Source of the DNA: Acidobacteriota bacterium
GTDB lineage: Bacteria; Acidobacteriota; Vicinamibacteria; Vicinamibacterales; JACQTH01
Assembly: GCA_016210935.1 (NCBI GenBank)
Contig: JACQTH010000247.1
Location: 1-8,487 of the forward strand
Direction: 5' to 3'
DNA: 8,487 bases
Notes under the pieces: generated by a model
Database searches by the model: none
What the model was told of the DNA's origin: nothing
The model's input: the letters and a program-made list of their open reading frames with translations, nothing else
Made by a program: the position numbers and the translations under genes
Shown: in pieces, positions 1-7,360 of the stretch
Position numbering within the stretch: the first letter of the stretch is position 1
Layout: each line of letters opens with the position of its first letter

Positions 1-20
1 AACGCCGATCTGGGGATCCG

Positions 21-38
21 GCAGCGTCCTCACGCTGC
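21..38 (-). terminator. hairpin just after the methyltransferase gene, possible terminator
   Basis: A perfect 7-bp stem (GCAGCGT / ACGCTGC) with a 4-base loop lies 14 bases past the stop codon of the minus-strand methyltransferase. Position and stem quality fit a transcription terminator, but no run of T follows on the minus strand, so an ordinary intrinsic terminator is not proven. Confidence 0.35.
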
Positions 39-52
39 GATCATCTATCAAG

Positions 53-685
53 TCAGCGCTTCGCGCCCCAATATTGAAACGCCTTCGCCGGGTTCCCGTT
101 CATCGTCGTCACCTCGATCTCGACGAAATCCAGCGGCACGAATCCGCTCATCAACTCCTCCACCCAGGCACGTGGCAGATGCCGAAACCTGACGCCGGGC
201 TCGAGCTCGAACACGCCATATCGGCCGAACGCCCGGACCCCCGTGTCGTACCGCTCGCGATTGCGGTCGTCCTCCTGCAAGAGGATGTCGCTGACGTACA
301 GAATTCCACCTCGTCGCAGTGCTCGCTCGATCTCGCGCACGACCGAGTGCTGTTCTCCATCGTCCACGATGCACGTGAGGACGCTGAACAGCAGTACTGC
401 GTCGAATGGCGCGGCCATGAACGGCAGGGTATCGCTGTCCAGGATCTGGAACGTGATTCCGGGGTTCTCAGCCCGTGCGCGATCGATCATCGCGCTGGAC
501 GGATCGACGCCGATGATGTTCGAGTAACCGGCGGATCGCAGTTCGCGACACACGCGGCCGTACCCGCACCCGTAGTCCAGCACGCTGGCTTCACGAGACA
601 CCAGCGATGAGAAACGAGCTACGTCAAGCGGGTGGGAGAACGTTTTCGTCGCAGCGACTGTGTTCCAGAACGCCCGCTGGTTCAT
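53..685 (-). CDS. class I SAM-dependent methyltransferase
   Basis: Predicted cytosolic enzyme that transfers a methyl group from S-adenosylmethionine to an unknown substrate. Motif I is clear at residues 35-44 (VLDYGCGYGR), followed by the acidic ribose-binding residue D61 in GVDPSS. A FDAVLLFSVLTCI strand lies at 94-106, and the loop LRRGGILYVSD at 123-133 completes the Rossmann-like SAM fold. The C-terminal half (VEVTTMNG-type segment, then FQYWG) is that of small stand-alone methyltransferases. The length of 210 residues is normal. I chose the ATG at 685 because GGAGG (691-695) sits 5 bases upstream; an in-frame GTG at 697 would add four residues but overlaps that ribosome site. The gene runs in the same direction as the ankyrin gene, 287 bp downstream of it, too far to claim an operon. 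The fold is sure; the substrate is unknown. Confidence 0.9.
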   Translation of the reverse strand: MNQRAFWNTVAATKTFSHPLDVARFSSLVSREASVLDYGCGYGRVCRELRSAGYSNIIGVDPSSAMIDRARAENPGITFQILDSDTLPFMAAPFDAVLLFSVLTCIVDDGEQHSVVREIERALRRGGILYVSDILLQEDDRNRERYDTGVRAFGRYGVFELEPGVRFRHLPRAWVEELMSGFVPLDFVEIEVTTMNGNPAKAFQYWGAKR

Positions 686-972
686 TCGCGCCTCCACGAG
701 CGCGAAACTGCGGAGTCAACGTCAACGTAGCCAAAATCCTCGCCTCGAGGGTCATTCTACCGGACGGGAAACGACGATGCTCCCAATCCGAGACCGGTGA
801 CGGTCGTGATGATTACACATGCGGGGCAGGTCGACGCTTGGCGACTTACGAGGAGTTATCGAGGCCGGCGTGAAGGAACGCGACGGTGGACTTGACGCTT
901 GTAGGTCGTGCAATGTTTCTTGGCTTGAGGAGCAGAGGCGATTCATGTCGCCCCCGCTCCCCGAAATTGCGC

Positions 973-2271
973 TTACGCGGATCGCGGACGCGATTGCAGC
1001 GCGGCCAGCATGTCCGGGTCGGCCTGCACTTTGTCCCACTCGATGATATCCGGCGTGACCAGTGCCCCGACAGCGACCAGCTGCGCCACGATCTCGTGGT
1101 ACTGCCCGCGGTGCCCCGACCGCTGCCAGCCGGTCAGTGCCCACGTGAGCGGCGGCGTGTTCCACGTCTTATCGATCGCGTGGATATTGGCGCCGTGCTT
1201 CAGGAGCAACCTCACGGCCTCGAGCTGTCCGTGAAACGCCGCGACGTGGAGCCCCGTATGTCCGTCGCCATGGCTCTTTAATTCCGTGTCCACGTCGATC
1301 CCGCTGTGTGCCACGAAATAGTCGATGACAGGGGCGCGGCCGTACGCGCACGCGAGAGAGAACGCAGCGATGACTTCTTGACGCGAGGCACGAGCCATGA
1401 GCCCCTTGACGTCATCAACGCGTCCCAAGCCTGCCGCGCTTTCGAGATCGAGCGGCGCGCCGCGGTTCGCCAAGTACTCCGCTGCCTCCGGTTGGCCGTT
1501 CGCGAGGCAGCCTTGCACGAGTAGCCCATCGTGACCGACGGATCCCCGCAAATCCATCCGCGCGCCATGCTTCAGCAGCACATCGATCACCCCTCGCTGG
1601 ACGCCGGCGGCAGACGGAGGACTACTGGTCGCCACCAAGCCCAGGGCAGTGCATTTTCCCTGATATACGTCCGTCGTCGCATTCACGTCTGCGCCGGCGC
1701 CGATCAGCATCTCGGCGATTTCGCCGCTGTTTTTGGGCGACAGCTGCCGATAGCCTTCGACGCCGTTCGCTGACACGTAGTGAAGAAGGGTCGCGCCGTG
1801 CTCGCGTGTGGAACGCGCATGCACCAGGCGCGGATGCGCGCGCAGCAGGCGTCTGAGTGTCTCGGTGTCGCCGCTCACCACGGCTAAAGCGGCGGCTTCG
1901 AACGCGGCGACAGTCGATGTTCTATCTTGCAGTGATTTCAGATGACTCGCGAACTTCGGCCAGATCGCGAAACCATGTGTGCGGGCGATGACGAACTGCG
2001 CCGTCGTCAGCGAGCACTTACCCCCGGTGAACTGCTTGCGGGCAAACGCCTCGACGCGCCCTGCGATGGCACCTATGTCGTCCGCTGTTTGTAGGGTCTT
2101 GGGCCGACGCTGGAGAGTCGCCAGCCGATCAATCCAGCGACTGGCCCAGGCACGAATGGCCGTGGCCTCGCCGGACCTGCACGCTTTGACGAGGTCCTTC
2201 GCAAGCTTCCGGTAGTGCTCAAAGTTGGGCCGTGGTGTATGCGGAAGGGCTTCCTGCGGATTCGGGTACAT
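973..2271 (-). CDS. ankyrin-repeat domain protein
   Basis: A 432-residue protein with no signal peptide or membrane segment, probably cytosolic and probably a protein-binding scaffold. Residues 1-115 form a conserved non-ankyrin N-terminal part (YRKLAKDLVKACRSG at 20-34, then an ARTHGFAIWPKF segment near 96-107) seen in bacterial ankyrin proteins of this type. Ankyrin repeats follow from about 121 to 405. The clearest are GATLLHYVSANGV (159-171), the IAEMLIGAGADVNA stretch (185-198), IDVLLKHGARMDL (229-241) and the textbook repeat at 339-365 (TGLHVAAFHGQLEAV, then LLLKHGANIHA). Some central repeats are divergent. The ATG at 2271 has a strong ribosome site AAAGGAG (2278-2284) 6 bases upstream. 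No partner gene is adjacent, so its target cannot be guessed. Confidence 0.88.
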   Translation of the reverse strand: MYPNPQEALPHTPRPNFEHYRKLAKDLVKACRSGEATAIRAWASRWIDRLATLQRRPKTLQTADDIGAIAGRVEAFARKQFTGGKCSLTTAQFVIARTHGFAIWPKFASHLKSLQDRTSTVAAFEAAALAVVSGDTETLRRLLRAHPRLVHARSTREHGATLLHYVSANGVEGYRQLSPKNSGEIAEMLIGAGADVNATTDVYQGKCTALGLVATSSPPSAAGVQRGVIDVLLKHGARMDLRGSVGHDGLLVQGCLANGQPEAAEYLANRGAPLDLESAAGLGRVDDVKGLMARASRQEVIAAFSLACAYGRAPVIDYFVAHSGIDVDTELKSHGDGHTGLHVAAFHGQLEAVRLLLKHGANIHAIDKTWNTPPLTWALTGWQRSGHRGQYHEIVAQLVAVGALVTPDIIEWDKVQADPDMLAALQSRPRSA

Positions 2272-2737
2272 ACGAATCTCCTTTCATCACGCGCCTGGAG
2301 TCCGCTCGTGTCAGGCTGAAAGAAGGTTCGCGTTCTAGCGTAACGATCTAAAGGGTGGGCACGGCCCTGTCCGCGGACTGGATGCGCCCCTCGCGCAAAG
2401 TCCAGTATAGAACCAGGACGCCCGGTGTCCAGTACGTTCTCTCGGCACGTCGAGCAGAAGGCGCCGTGGCTGCCTCGACAGAATGCAGGCGGATCGTCCG
2501 AACGCCTCATGCATTGCTCACGATAAACGCCGATGTGGGTCGCCATCGCGACGCCGGGGTCAAGCGTCGGTAGGCGACAGGAGTGATCGTTCGAAAGGTG
2601 AGGGTCGTCGCCGACCGATCGGGCGACGAGGGTGCGCTTCGCACTAAACTCCCCGTAGAGAACGCGGCCTACGACATGCGTTCAGGCCGATCAATTGCCG
2701 GTGGTGAGTACGACACCAATCGAGGCACGGGTAGGAG
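2272..2737. other. 466-bp divergent intergenic region
   Basis: This gap separates the minus-strand ankyrin gene from the plus-strand gene at 2738 and should hold both promoters. I found the ankyrin ribosome site at its left end and two hairpins near 2605-2644, but no convincing -35/-10 pair. Open frames in either direction (for example on the minus strand to 2546) have no recognisable protein content and no good ribosome site, so I see no gene here. Confidence 0.5.
2605..2644. repeat. two adjacent perfect hairpins
   Basis: The first hairpin pairs TCGTCGCC (2605-2612) with GGCGACGA (2622-2629) across a 9-base loop that itself contains the palindrome CGATCG. The second pairs GTGCG (2632-2636) with CGCAC (2640-2644) across CTT. 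They lie about 95 bases before the gene at 2738. They may be a terminator, an operator, or a REP-like unit; the sequence alone does not decide. Confidence 0.4.
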
Positions 2738-3502
2738 ATGAGCATGAACCCAGGCGTAACGTCAATCGCTCTAATCGTCAGGGCTCAGGCCCTATTTAGA
2801 GCTTTTGCCGCGAGCGAGTCTCTACCGGTCCTCCAGACGGACTGGCTCGATCGGCTTGAACTGCCGTTGCGCGATCTTGGCACGACGTTCGTTCGCGCAC
2901 GGCTCGGCAAGGGGCCACTCAACCATAAACTTGGCATCTCCGCCGCGCTGTACTTTGACGGATCAGACGAGAGCTACCCAGTATTCTCATTCCCCAGCGA
3001 GAGTCCGAAGGGTTCCAGTGTGAGGGTTGCCAGGGTCACGTACGACCTCGTCGCAGACGACAAGACCGCAATATTCTGCCTGGAGGCGGCCGTCGGTGTC
3101 CCTGTCGCTCCGGAAAGCTGGGAGCAGGCCTCCAGGAACCAACTTGACCAGAGTCTCAAGTCCGTCGTAGAGAAGGCTCTCCGCCACACGAGGTCGGTCT
3201 TGGATACCCTTGTGGGAGCCTACGCTCTCTATCAGTATCCGCTCATCTGGACCTGCATCCATGATCGCAATCAATACTGTTTCATCAACGCCACTACGAA
3301 AGAGGCGTCACCATTTCAGCAACCGTTACCAGCTGACAATTTCATTCCATTCAGACTGGATGCATCAAGCCAGGTTCAGGACGGTGCATTCTCAGATGCG
3401 GTCATAACGAAAGCACGAGAGTTGATCGGTACTGCTTTCAGCAACGAGGAAACGTCAGTGCGCCCAAATCCGCCAGCCGACTCCCAAATAAGTCCCGAGT
3501 GA
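2738..3502 (+). CDS. hypothetical protein of about 250 residues, family not recognised
   Basis: I do not recognise this protein. It has 254 codons from the ATG at 2738, but AGGAG at 2733-2737 touches that ATG and is ideally spaced (6 bases) for the in-frame ATG at 2744, so the true start is probably 2744 and the length 252. It has no signal peptide and no convincing membrane helix, so it is probably cytosolic. Visible features are an early helical stretch, a mixed region rich in beta-type residues around 60-130 (FDGSDESYPVFSF, then VARVTYDLVADD), a helical middle near 140-175, and a proline- and serine-rich tail. Three cysteines are scattered and form no motif. Its codons use more A and T than those of the neighbouring genes, which hints at recent acquisition. 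A strong hairpin follows its stop. No neighbour suggests a role. Confidence 0.72.
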   Translation: MSMNPGVTSIALIVRAQALFRAFAASESLPVLQTDWLDRLELPLRDLGTTFVRARLGKGPLNHKLGISAALYFDGSDESYPVFSFPSESPKGSSVRVARVTYDLVADDKTAIFCLEAAVGVPVAPESWEQASRNQLDQSLKSVVEKALRHTRSVLDTLVGAYALYQYPLIWTCIHDRNQYCFINATTKEASPFQQPLPADNFIPFRLDASSQVQDGAFSDAVITKARELIGTAFSNEETSVRPNPPADSQISPE

Positions 3503-3514
3503 CGCCGTAGTGAC

Positions 3515-3545
3515 TTTCGATCCTCAGGGGCCCATCGGATCGAAA
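3515..3545 (+). terminator. 9-bp perfect hairpin after the hypothetical gene
   Basis: TTTCGATCC (3515-3523) pairs perfectly with GGATCGAAA (3537-3545) around a 13-base loop containing GGGCCC. It begins 12 bases past the stop codon at 3500-3502. The position fits a terminator, although no T run follows, so it may act differently or end transcription from both sides. Confidence 0.45.
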
Positions 3546-3603
3546 CGCAACTGGCTACTAAGCTAAGCATTACAAAGCCGCGTTCAGAGAGCCCACTCTC
3601 GAC

Positions 3604-3609
3604 TACAAT
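3604..3609 (+). promoter_or_regulatory. possible -10 box for the permease gene
   Basis: TACAAT matches TATAAT at five of six bases, about 110 bases before the permease start. The only -35-like sequence is TTCAGA at 3583-3588, with a short 15-base spacer, so this is weak. An inverted repeat GACCTG (3681-3686) / CAGGTC (3697-3702) lies between it and the gene and might bind a regulator. Confidence 0.25.
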
Positions 3610-3714
3610 GCCGTCACTCTTACGCGCAAATTCGCACCTGCACGCGGGCGTTTCTCGGCGGCAACGACATGCACAAGCGCGACCTGATCAAGAGAACAGG
3701 TCAGGCCCCGTCGA

Positions 3715-6165
3715 ATGAGGATGCCCATGCGAGACGATCTGAAAGCAGCGCTGCGCTCCTTTCGCTCCTCGATGTCTGTCACTGTGGTGGCCTTGGTCGT
3801 GCTCACGCTTGGAATCGGTGCCAGCACGGCCATCTTCTCCGTGGTCGATGCGGTCGTTCTTCGCGCGCTGCCGTTCGACGAGCACGATCGCCTCGTGGCA
3901 GTGGGCGAGCGGCGGGCGCCGGGCCCGACTGCCGACCCAGCCAGGGATCCGCTGCAGCTCTCGTCGATTGCCCCCCAAAACTATATCGACTGGGCGGCCC
4001 AGCAGCAGATGTTCGAAGCCATGGCGGCCATTGGTTTCGGTGCGTTCACCCTGCGACATCCCGGTGCCGAACCCGAAGAGATTCGAGCGCAACGCGTGAC
4101 GTCCGGCTTCTTCGACGTCCTCCGCGTACGTCCCGCAATTGGCGGGCCCCTTACCGCCAGGCACGAGGCGGATGGCCATCATCGGGTCGCCGTGCTGAGC
4201 GACGGCTTGTGGCGAAGACGTTTCGGCTCGGATCCACACATTGTCGGGCAGACCATTCCTCTCGAGGGAGGCGCCTACGAAGTGCTCGGCGTGATGCCCG
4301 CGGACTTTGCGTATCCGATTGGTGCAGTCCGTCCAACTGAGCTCTGGGTCCCCTACGTCGTGCCTGCCAGCGAGCGGATACGGAACCCACAGTCGCGGAG
4401 CCACTATCTCCAGAGCATCGCCCGTCTGAAACCTGGCGTGTCCATCGAGCAGGCGCAGCGGCAGATGGATCAGGTCGCCGCAGCGCTCGAACAGGCACAT
4501 CCCGAATGGAACAAGGACCACCGCATCGGCGTGCGGCCGCTTCACGATCACATCGTCGGCGCGCGGACGCGGTCGTGGATGTTGATGCTCCTCGGTGCGG
4601 TCGGCCTCGTGCTGCTCATCGCCTGCGCCAACGTGGCGAATCTCCTTCTGGCGCGCGCCACTACACGCGAGCGCGAAATCGGGATTCGCGCAGCGCTCGG
4701 CGCCGGCCGCTGGCGCCTGACGCGGCAGCTCATGGTCGAAAGCTTGCTACTGGCGGCGGCGGGCACGTTGCTCGGTGTCGTATTCGCGTGGTGGAGCATT
4801 CAGGTTCTCAGAACGTCGATGCCGGAAGGCGTACCCCGCGTGACGCAGATTGCCATGGACCTGCGCGTGCTTGGCGCCGCAGCCACACTGTCCGTGCTGA
4901 CCGGCATGCTCTTCGGCGTTTTGCCCGCCTGGCAGCTCTCCAGGCCGGACCTCACGACTGCCCTGAAGGATGGGGCGCGGGGCGTGAGCACAGGAGCGGG
5001 ACGCCAGCGGGTCCGGAGCGTCCTCGTCGTGGCCGAAGTGGCGCTCGCCGTCGTGCTGCTCGTCGGTGCGGCGCTGTTCATCGGCAGCTTCATGGCACTG
5101 ATGCGGATCGATCCGGGCTTCAGTGTCGACCGGGTGCTCACGGCGCAGGTGTTCCCGCGGTTCGAGCCAGGGGCACCGCCGCGCGACTCCTCCACGGCGC
5201 TCACGGAGATCGTCGAACGCGTCGCCCAAGCACCGGCGGTGATCCACACGGCGGTGATCTCGTGCAACTTGCCCCTCGCCGGCGCCTCCTGCGGCACGAC
5301 GATGAGCGTTCCAGGCAGAGAGCTTCCGGACAAGGGCCGGATCAGCAGAAGCGGGATCACACCGGACTACCACAGGGCGCTGCGAATACCGCTGAGGAGC
5401 GGCCGGTTCTTCGCGGAATCCGATCGGAAGGACGCGCCGAGCGTGGCGATCATCAATGAATCGGCTGCGAAGAAGTACTTCCCTGGTGAGCATCCGATTG
5501 GCCGTACGGTGACGATCAACAACAACGAACGCACGATTGTGGGCGTCGTTGGTGACGTTCATCAGTCGAGCCTCGAGACACAACCACGCGAGGAGGTCTA
5601 CATTCCCATCGCCCAAGAGTCCACGTTTGGTGCCTCGCTGGTGATTCATACCCGCGGCAACCCCTACGCGGTGCTGCCAGCAGCCAAAGCGGCCGTCCTG
5701 GACGTCCTGCCAGACGTGCCGCTGCGCAATGTGCAGACGATGGAGGAGCTGATGGCCAGACACGTGGCACAGCGCCGTCTCAACATGCTGCTGCTCGGCC
5801 TGTTCGGCGTGCTCGGGCTAGTCATCGCTGCCGTCGGCATCTACGGCGTCATCTCCTACGTGGTGTCGCAGCGCGCGCACGAGATCGGCGTCCGAATGGC
5901 CCTCGGAGCTACTCGGGGCAGAGTAGTCCGCATGGTGATGACGAACGCCTGCGTGCTGGTCGCGGCCGGTCTGCTCATTGGAAGCGCCGGGGCGTGGTAT
6001 CTCAGCGCGGCCGCCGAGAGCTTCCTGTTCCGCACCCAGGCCAACGATCCGCGGGCGTTCATCGCGGCGCTGATGGCGTTGGGTCTCGCCGGAGTCGTGG
6101 CGAGCGCGATTCCCGCACGCCGCGCCGCCAGTGTTCATCCGATGCTGGCGCTGCGCGGGGAGTAG
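3715..6165 (+). CDS. ADOP-family fused ABC transporter permease (FtsX/MacB type)
   Basis: An inner-membrane permease of the MacB/FtsX superfamily in the large fused form (ADOP) that is expanded in Acidobacteriota. It is thought to work with a separate ATPase in efflux or lipoprotein-type mechanotransmission; its substrate is unknown. Predicted helices lie near 20-42, 288-310, 343-362, 383-407, 436-462, 690-713, 743-763 and 783-803. The first periplasmic MacB_PCD-like domain is at about 45-285 and the second at about 465-685. Each FtsX half carries the coupling motif downstream of a helix: REIGIRAALGAGRWR near 321-335 and HEIGVRMALGATRGR near 722-736. The typical family ending LALRGE is intact, and 816 residues is a normal length. 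GAGG (3717-3720) is 6 bases before the in-frame ATG at 3727, so the true start may be there (812 residues). No ATPase or PadR regulator gene is adjacent in the window. Confidence 0.93.
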   Translation: MRMPMRDDLKAALRSFRSSMSVTVVALVVLTLGIGASTAIFSVVDAVVLRALPFDEHDRLVAVGERRAPGPTADPARDPLQLSSIAPQNYIDWAAQQQMFEAMAAIGFGAFTLRHPGAEPEEIRAQRVTSGFFDVLRVRPAIGGPLTARHEADGHHRVAVLSDGLWRRRFGSDPHIVGQTIPLEGGAYEVLGVMPADFAYPIGAVRPTELWVPYVVPASERIRNPQSRSHYLQSIARLKPGVSIEQAQRQMDQVAAALEQAHPEWNKDHRIGVRPLHDHIVGARTRSWMLMLLGAVGLVLLIACANVANLLLARATTREREIGIRAALGAGRWRLTRQLMVESLLLAAAGTLLGVVFAWWSIQVLRTSMPEGVPRVTQIAMDLRVLGAAATLSVLTGMLFGVLPAWQLSRPDLTTALKDGARGVSTGAGRQRVRSVLVVAEVALAVVLLVGAALFIGSFMALMRIDPGFSVDRVLTAQVFPRFEPGAPPRDSSTALTEIVERVAQAPAVIHTAVISCNLPLAGASCGTTMSVPGRELPDKGRISRSGITPDYHRALRIPLRSGRFFAESDRKDAPSVAIINESAAKKYFPGEHPIGRTVTINNNERTIVGVVGDVHQSSLETQPREEVYIPIAQESTFGASLVIHTRGNPYAVLPAAKAAVLDVLPDVPLRNVQTMEELMARHVAQRRLNMLLLGLFGVLGLVIAAVGIYGVISYVVSQRAHEIGVRMALGATRGRVVRMVMTNACVLVAAGLLIGSAGAWYLSAAAESFLFRTQANDPRAFIAALMALGLAGVVASAIPARRAASVHPMLALRGE

Positions 6166-6268
6166 GCGCAGCTCGCGGAAGTGCAGGGCTGACCGCCGGG
6201 TATAACGTCGGCGCGCCTCACGCGGAACGTCCGTCGCGCCAGCGGCTCCGTTCTGAGGGCCCTATGAC

Positions 6269-6308
6269 AAGCGATTTGTCGCTTCGTATCGGTCGCCACA
6301 AGGCGACT
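6269..6308. repeat. REP-like pair of hairpins
   Basis: AAGCGA-TTTG-TCGCTT (6269-6284) is followed seven bases later by GTCGCC-ACAA-GGCGAC (6292-6307); the second stem is extended by one G-T pair. Both stems are perfect 6-bp with 4-base loops, and the loop regions contain TTGT and ACAA, which could pair with each other. The unit lies about 100 bases past the permease stop. The layout resembles interspersed palindromic repeats of soil bacteria, or a tandem terminator. Only one copy is in the window. Confidence 0.4.
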
Positions 6309-6571
6309 ACACAGGAGTAAACCTGGGCCGGCCTGTCGAAAACCGGTGTCCAAACCGGCAATTGGCGCTCGCGGCCTAGCCAAGGAATCCCGGCTTTATG
6401 ACGCCAGCGGCAATTCAGGAGTCGCGTCAGCGTCTGTCCGAGCAAGTGCCCGCACCACTGCCTGGTGACGCTGCGAACATCGTCAGTAGAATGGCCCAAC
6501 AGGAGCCCGTTGCCGGGAGGTGGCGCGGCGCCATGGCGAGCCGAGTGCCACGAAATGGTGCCGTACACCCA

Positions 6572-6577
6572 TACAAT
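6572..6577 (+). promoter_or_regulatory. possible -10 box directly before the first cassette
   Basis: TACAAT (five of six to consensus) abuts the cassette boundary GTT at 6578, 45 bases before the first cassette gene. No good -35 box lies 16-18 bases upstream. If real, it would drive the whole toxin-antitoxin-like array from outside the cassettes, as integron promoters do. Confidence 0.25.
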
Positions 6578-6621
6578 GTTAGCGGGACAAGATCGAACTC
6601 CGGAGACGATCGATCAGGAAA

Positions 6622-6945
6622 GTGAGCAAGACTCTGGACGAAGTACGGGTACTCGTGGCACGCGGCGAGGTGCGGATCTCGCTCCACGGCTACGAAGAAC
6701 TCGCTGCGGATGACATCCTCGTGCACGATATCATCGATGGACTGGCCGCTGCGGTTGTCGTCGAAGATTATCCGCACTACCCCAAAGGGCCGTGTGTCCT
6801 GGTTCTGGAGCAGGATCGGACCAATCTACCGATTCACGTCGTCTGGGGTATCCCGGCCGGCCAGAAGACACCCGCCGTCGTGGTCACTGCCTACCGGCCC
6901 GACGCGACGAAATGGGACGAGACGTGGCAAAGGAGGCGACCGTGA
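6622..6945 (+). CDS. DUF4258 domain protein, probable toxin-like component
   Basis: A small basic-to-neutral cytosolic protein of 107 residues that matches the DUF4258 family over its whole length. The characteristic segments are ISLHGYEELAADDI (19-32), VVVEDYPHYPKGPCVLVL (45-62), PIHVVWGIP (70-78) and PAVVVTAYRPD (84-94). DUF4258 proteins are thought to be RelE/ParE-related and often sit beside small antitoxin-like genes; catalytic activity is not established for this subgroup. Translation starts at GTG 6622; AGGAA lies very close (6616-6620), so initiation may be weak. The stop overlaps the start of the next gene by 4 bases (GTGA at 6942-6945), which implies translational coupling. It is the first gene of putative cassette 1. 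Confidence 0.85.
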   Translation: MSKTLDEVRVLVARGEVRISLHGYEELAADDILVHDIIDGLAAAVVVEDYPHYPKGPCVLVLEQDRTNLPIHVVWGIPAGQKTPAVVVTAYRPDATKWDETWQRRRP

Positions 6946-7160
6946 ACGTCAAATCGACGAAGCGCCTGGTTCGCGAGGGGGAATTCGCCGCCGAAGTGGA
7001 GGTCACTCTCGTGCAAGGTGTCGAACCATGGGCGCCGTATCTTTCATTGGAGGACGCGTACAAACTCGACGACGTGCGAGACGCACTTCGGGCTGGCGAT
7101 CTCAGACGTGCGTCTCGACTCGCTGATCGCGTTTATCGTCTCACGCCAGTGGAAGCCTGA
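6942..7160 (+). CDS. 72-residue partner of the DUF4258 protein, possible antitoxin
   Basis: A short acidic cytosolic protein. It starts at GTG 6942 inside the end of the DUF4258 gene, with a very strong ribosome site AGGAGG (6931-6936) 5 bases before it; a longer open frame upstream in the same phase is only the shadow of the neighbour. The N-terminal part looks like a beta-rich strand pair (residues 5-22, REGEFAAEVEVTLV). It is followed by a conserved-looking core WAPYLSLEDAYKLDDV (residues 28-43) and a helical segment ALRAGDLRRASRLA, then YRLTPVE at the end. I recall similar small proteins next to DUF4258 genes, but they have no named function. There is no zinc-finger cysteine motif, so this is not an MqsA/YgiT partner. 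It ends 9 bases before the attC-like site. An antitoxin role is inferred from context only. Confidence 0.75.
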   Translation: MNVKSTKRLVREGEFAAEVEVTLVQGVEPWAPYLSLEDAYKLDDVRDALRAGDLRRASRLADRVYRLTPVEA

Positions 7161-7169
7161 ACAACGAAG

Positions 7170-7240
7170 CCCGCTAACCTCCAAATGGAGCCGACGCGCG
7201 CTGGCTTGTGATCGCGCGCGGCTCATTTGGAACGTTCGGC
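7170..7240 (+). repeat. attC-like recombination site 1
   Basis: AAC (7176-7178) and GTT (7234-7236) frame an 18-bp stem: 7181-7200 pairs with 7213-7230, broken only by single extra bases on the left arm at G7188 and A7194, with a 12-base loop. The extra A in AGCCGACG is placed as in known integron attC sites, where such extrahelical bases define the recombining bottom strand. Unpaired spacers of 2 and 3 bases separate stem and R boxes. The R boxes (CGCTAAC and GTTCGGC) fit the consensus imperfectly and pair only at the core, as expected when they belong to different cassettes. Confidence 0.6.
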
Positions 7241-7329
7241 AGAACTGAGAACGATTCGGAACAATGTAAATCGCAGGAATCCTGGCGACACAGGAGTGGC
7301 CGCAGTGGTGGGCGTGGGAACTGGAGTTG

Positions 7330-7348
7330 AGCGCGCATTAGCGCGCAT
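7330..7348. promoter_or_regulatory. tandem palindromic repeat before the second pair, possible operator
   Basis: AGCGCGCAT occurs twice (7330-7338 and 7340-7348) with a 10-bp period, one helical turn. Because GCGCGC is self-complementary, the two copies also form a 6-bp hairpin around ATTA. It lies 12 bases before the ATG at 7361. Toxin-antitoxin operons often carry such autoregulatory sites near the first gene; here that is inference. Confidence 0.3.
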
Positions 7349-7360
7349 CTTCTGAAGCGC

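Larger units (their letters stand above)
6166..6577. other. 412-bp region without a convincing gene
   Basis: This lies between the permease stop and the first cassette. It holds the REP-like double hairpin at 6269-6308. Short open frames exist on both strands (for example plus 6398-6625 and minus 6218-6568), but none has a ribosome site or recognisable content. No integrase fragment or attC stem is visible here. Confidence 0.5.
6579..7234 (+). mobile_element. putative integron-type gene cassette 1 (DUF4258 pair)
   Basis: The unit starts after the G of GTTAGCGGG (6578-6586) and ends at the G of the GTT in the attC-like site (7234). Its 5' end is the exact reverse complement of CCCGCTAAC (7170-7178), the R''-side of its own 3' attC. 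This is the relation that a circularised cassette needs so that its two R boxes pair. It carries two genes, both in the direction expected (attC downstream of the genes). At 656 bp its size is typical. The left neighbour sequence has no attC stem, so the cassette sits next to a lost, truncated or non-attC insertion site. Confidence 0.55.

Noticed and set aside
716..727. Tandem GTCAAC repeat upstream of the methyltransferase
   Set aside because: Only two copies of six bases; no further structure.
752..1165. Minus-strand open frame of 137 codons between the ankyrin and methyltransferase genes
   Set aside because: It overlaps the ankyrin C-terminus out of frame and its sequence resembles no protein family; a frameshifted ankyrin tail is unlikely because the ankyrin frame ends normally.
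2073..2546. Minus-strand open frame of 157 codons covering the ankyrin upstream region
   Set aside because: It overlaps the start of the ankyrin gene in another frame, has no ribosome site, and is Arg/Pro-rich as GC-rich shadow frames are.
3681..3702. Inverted repeat GACCTG / CAGGTC just before the permease start
   Set aside because: A 6-bp repeat with a 10-base spacer is expected by chance and no regulator gene is adjacent; mentioned only as a weak possibility.
6494..6584. GCCCAAC (6494-6500) and GTTAGCG (6578-6584) as R boxes of a complete attC on the left of cassette 1
   Set aside because: The 77 bases between AAC and GTT form no continuous stem and the two boxes are not complementary, so no attC can be supported there.
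6571..6586. attI-like reading of the left cassette boundary
   Set aside because: The few bases before GTT resemble a known attI end, but the match is too short and no integrase gene is near.
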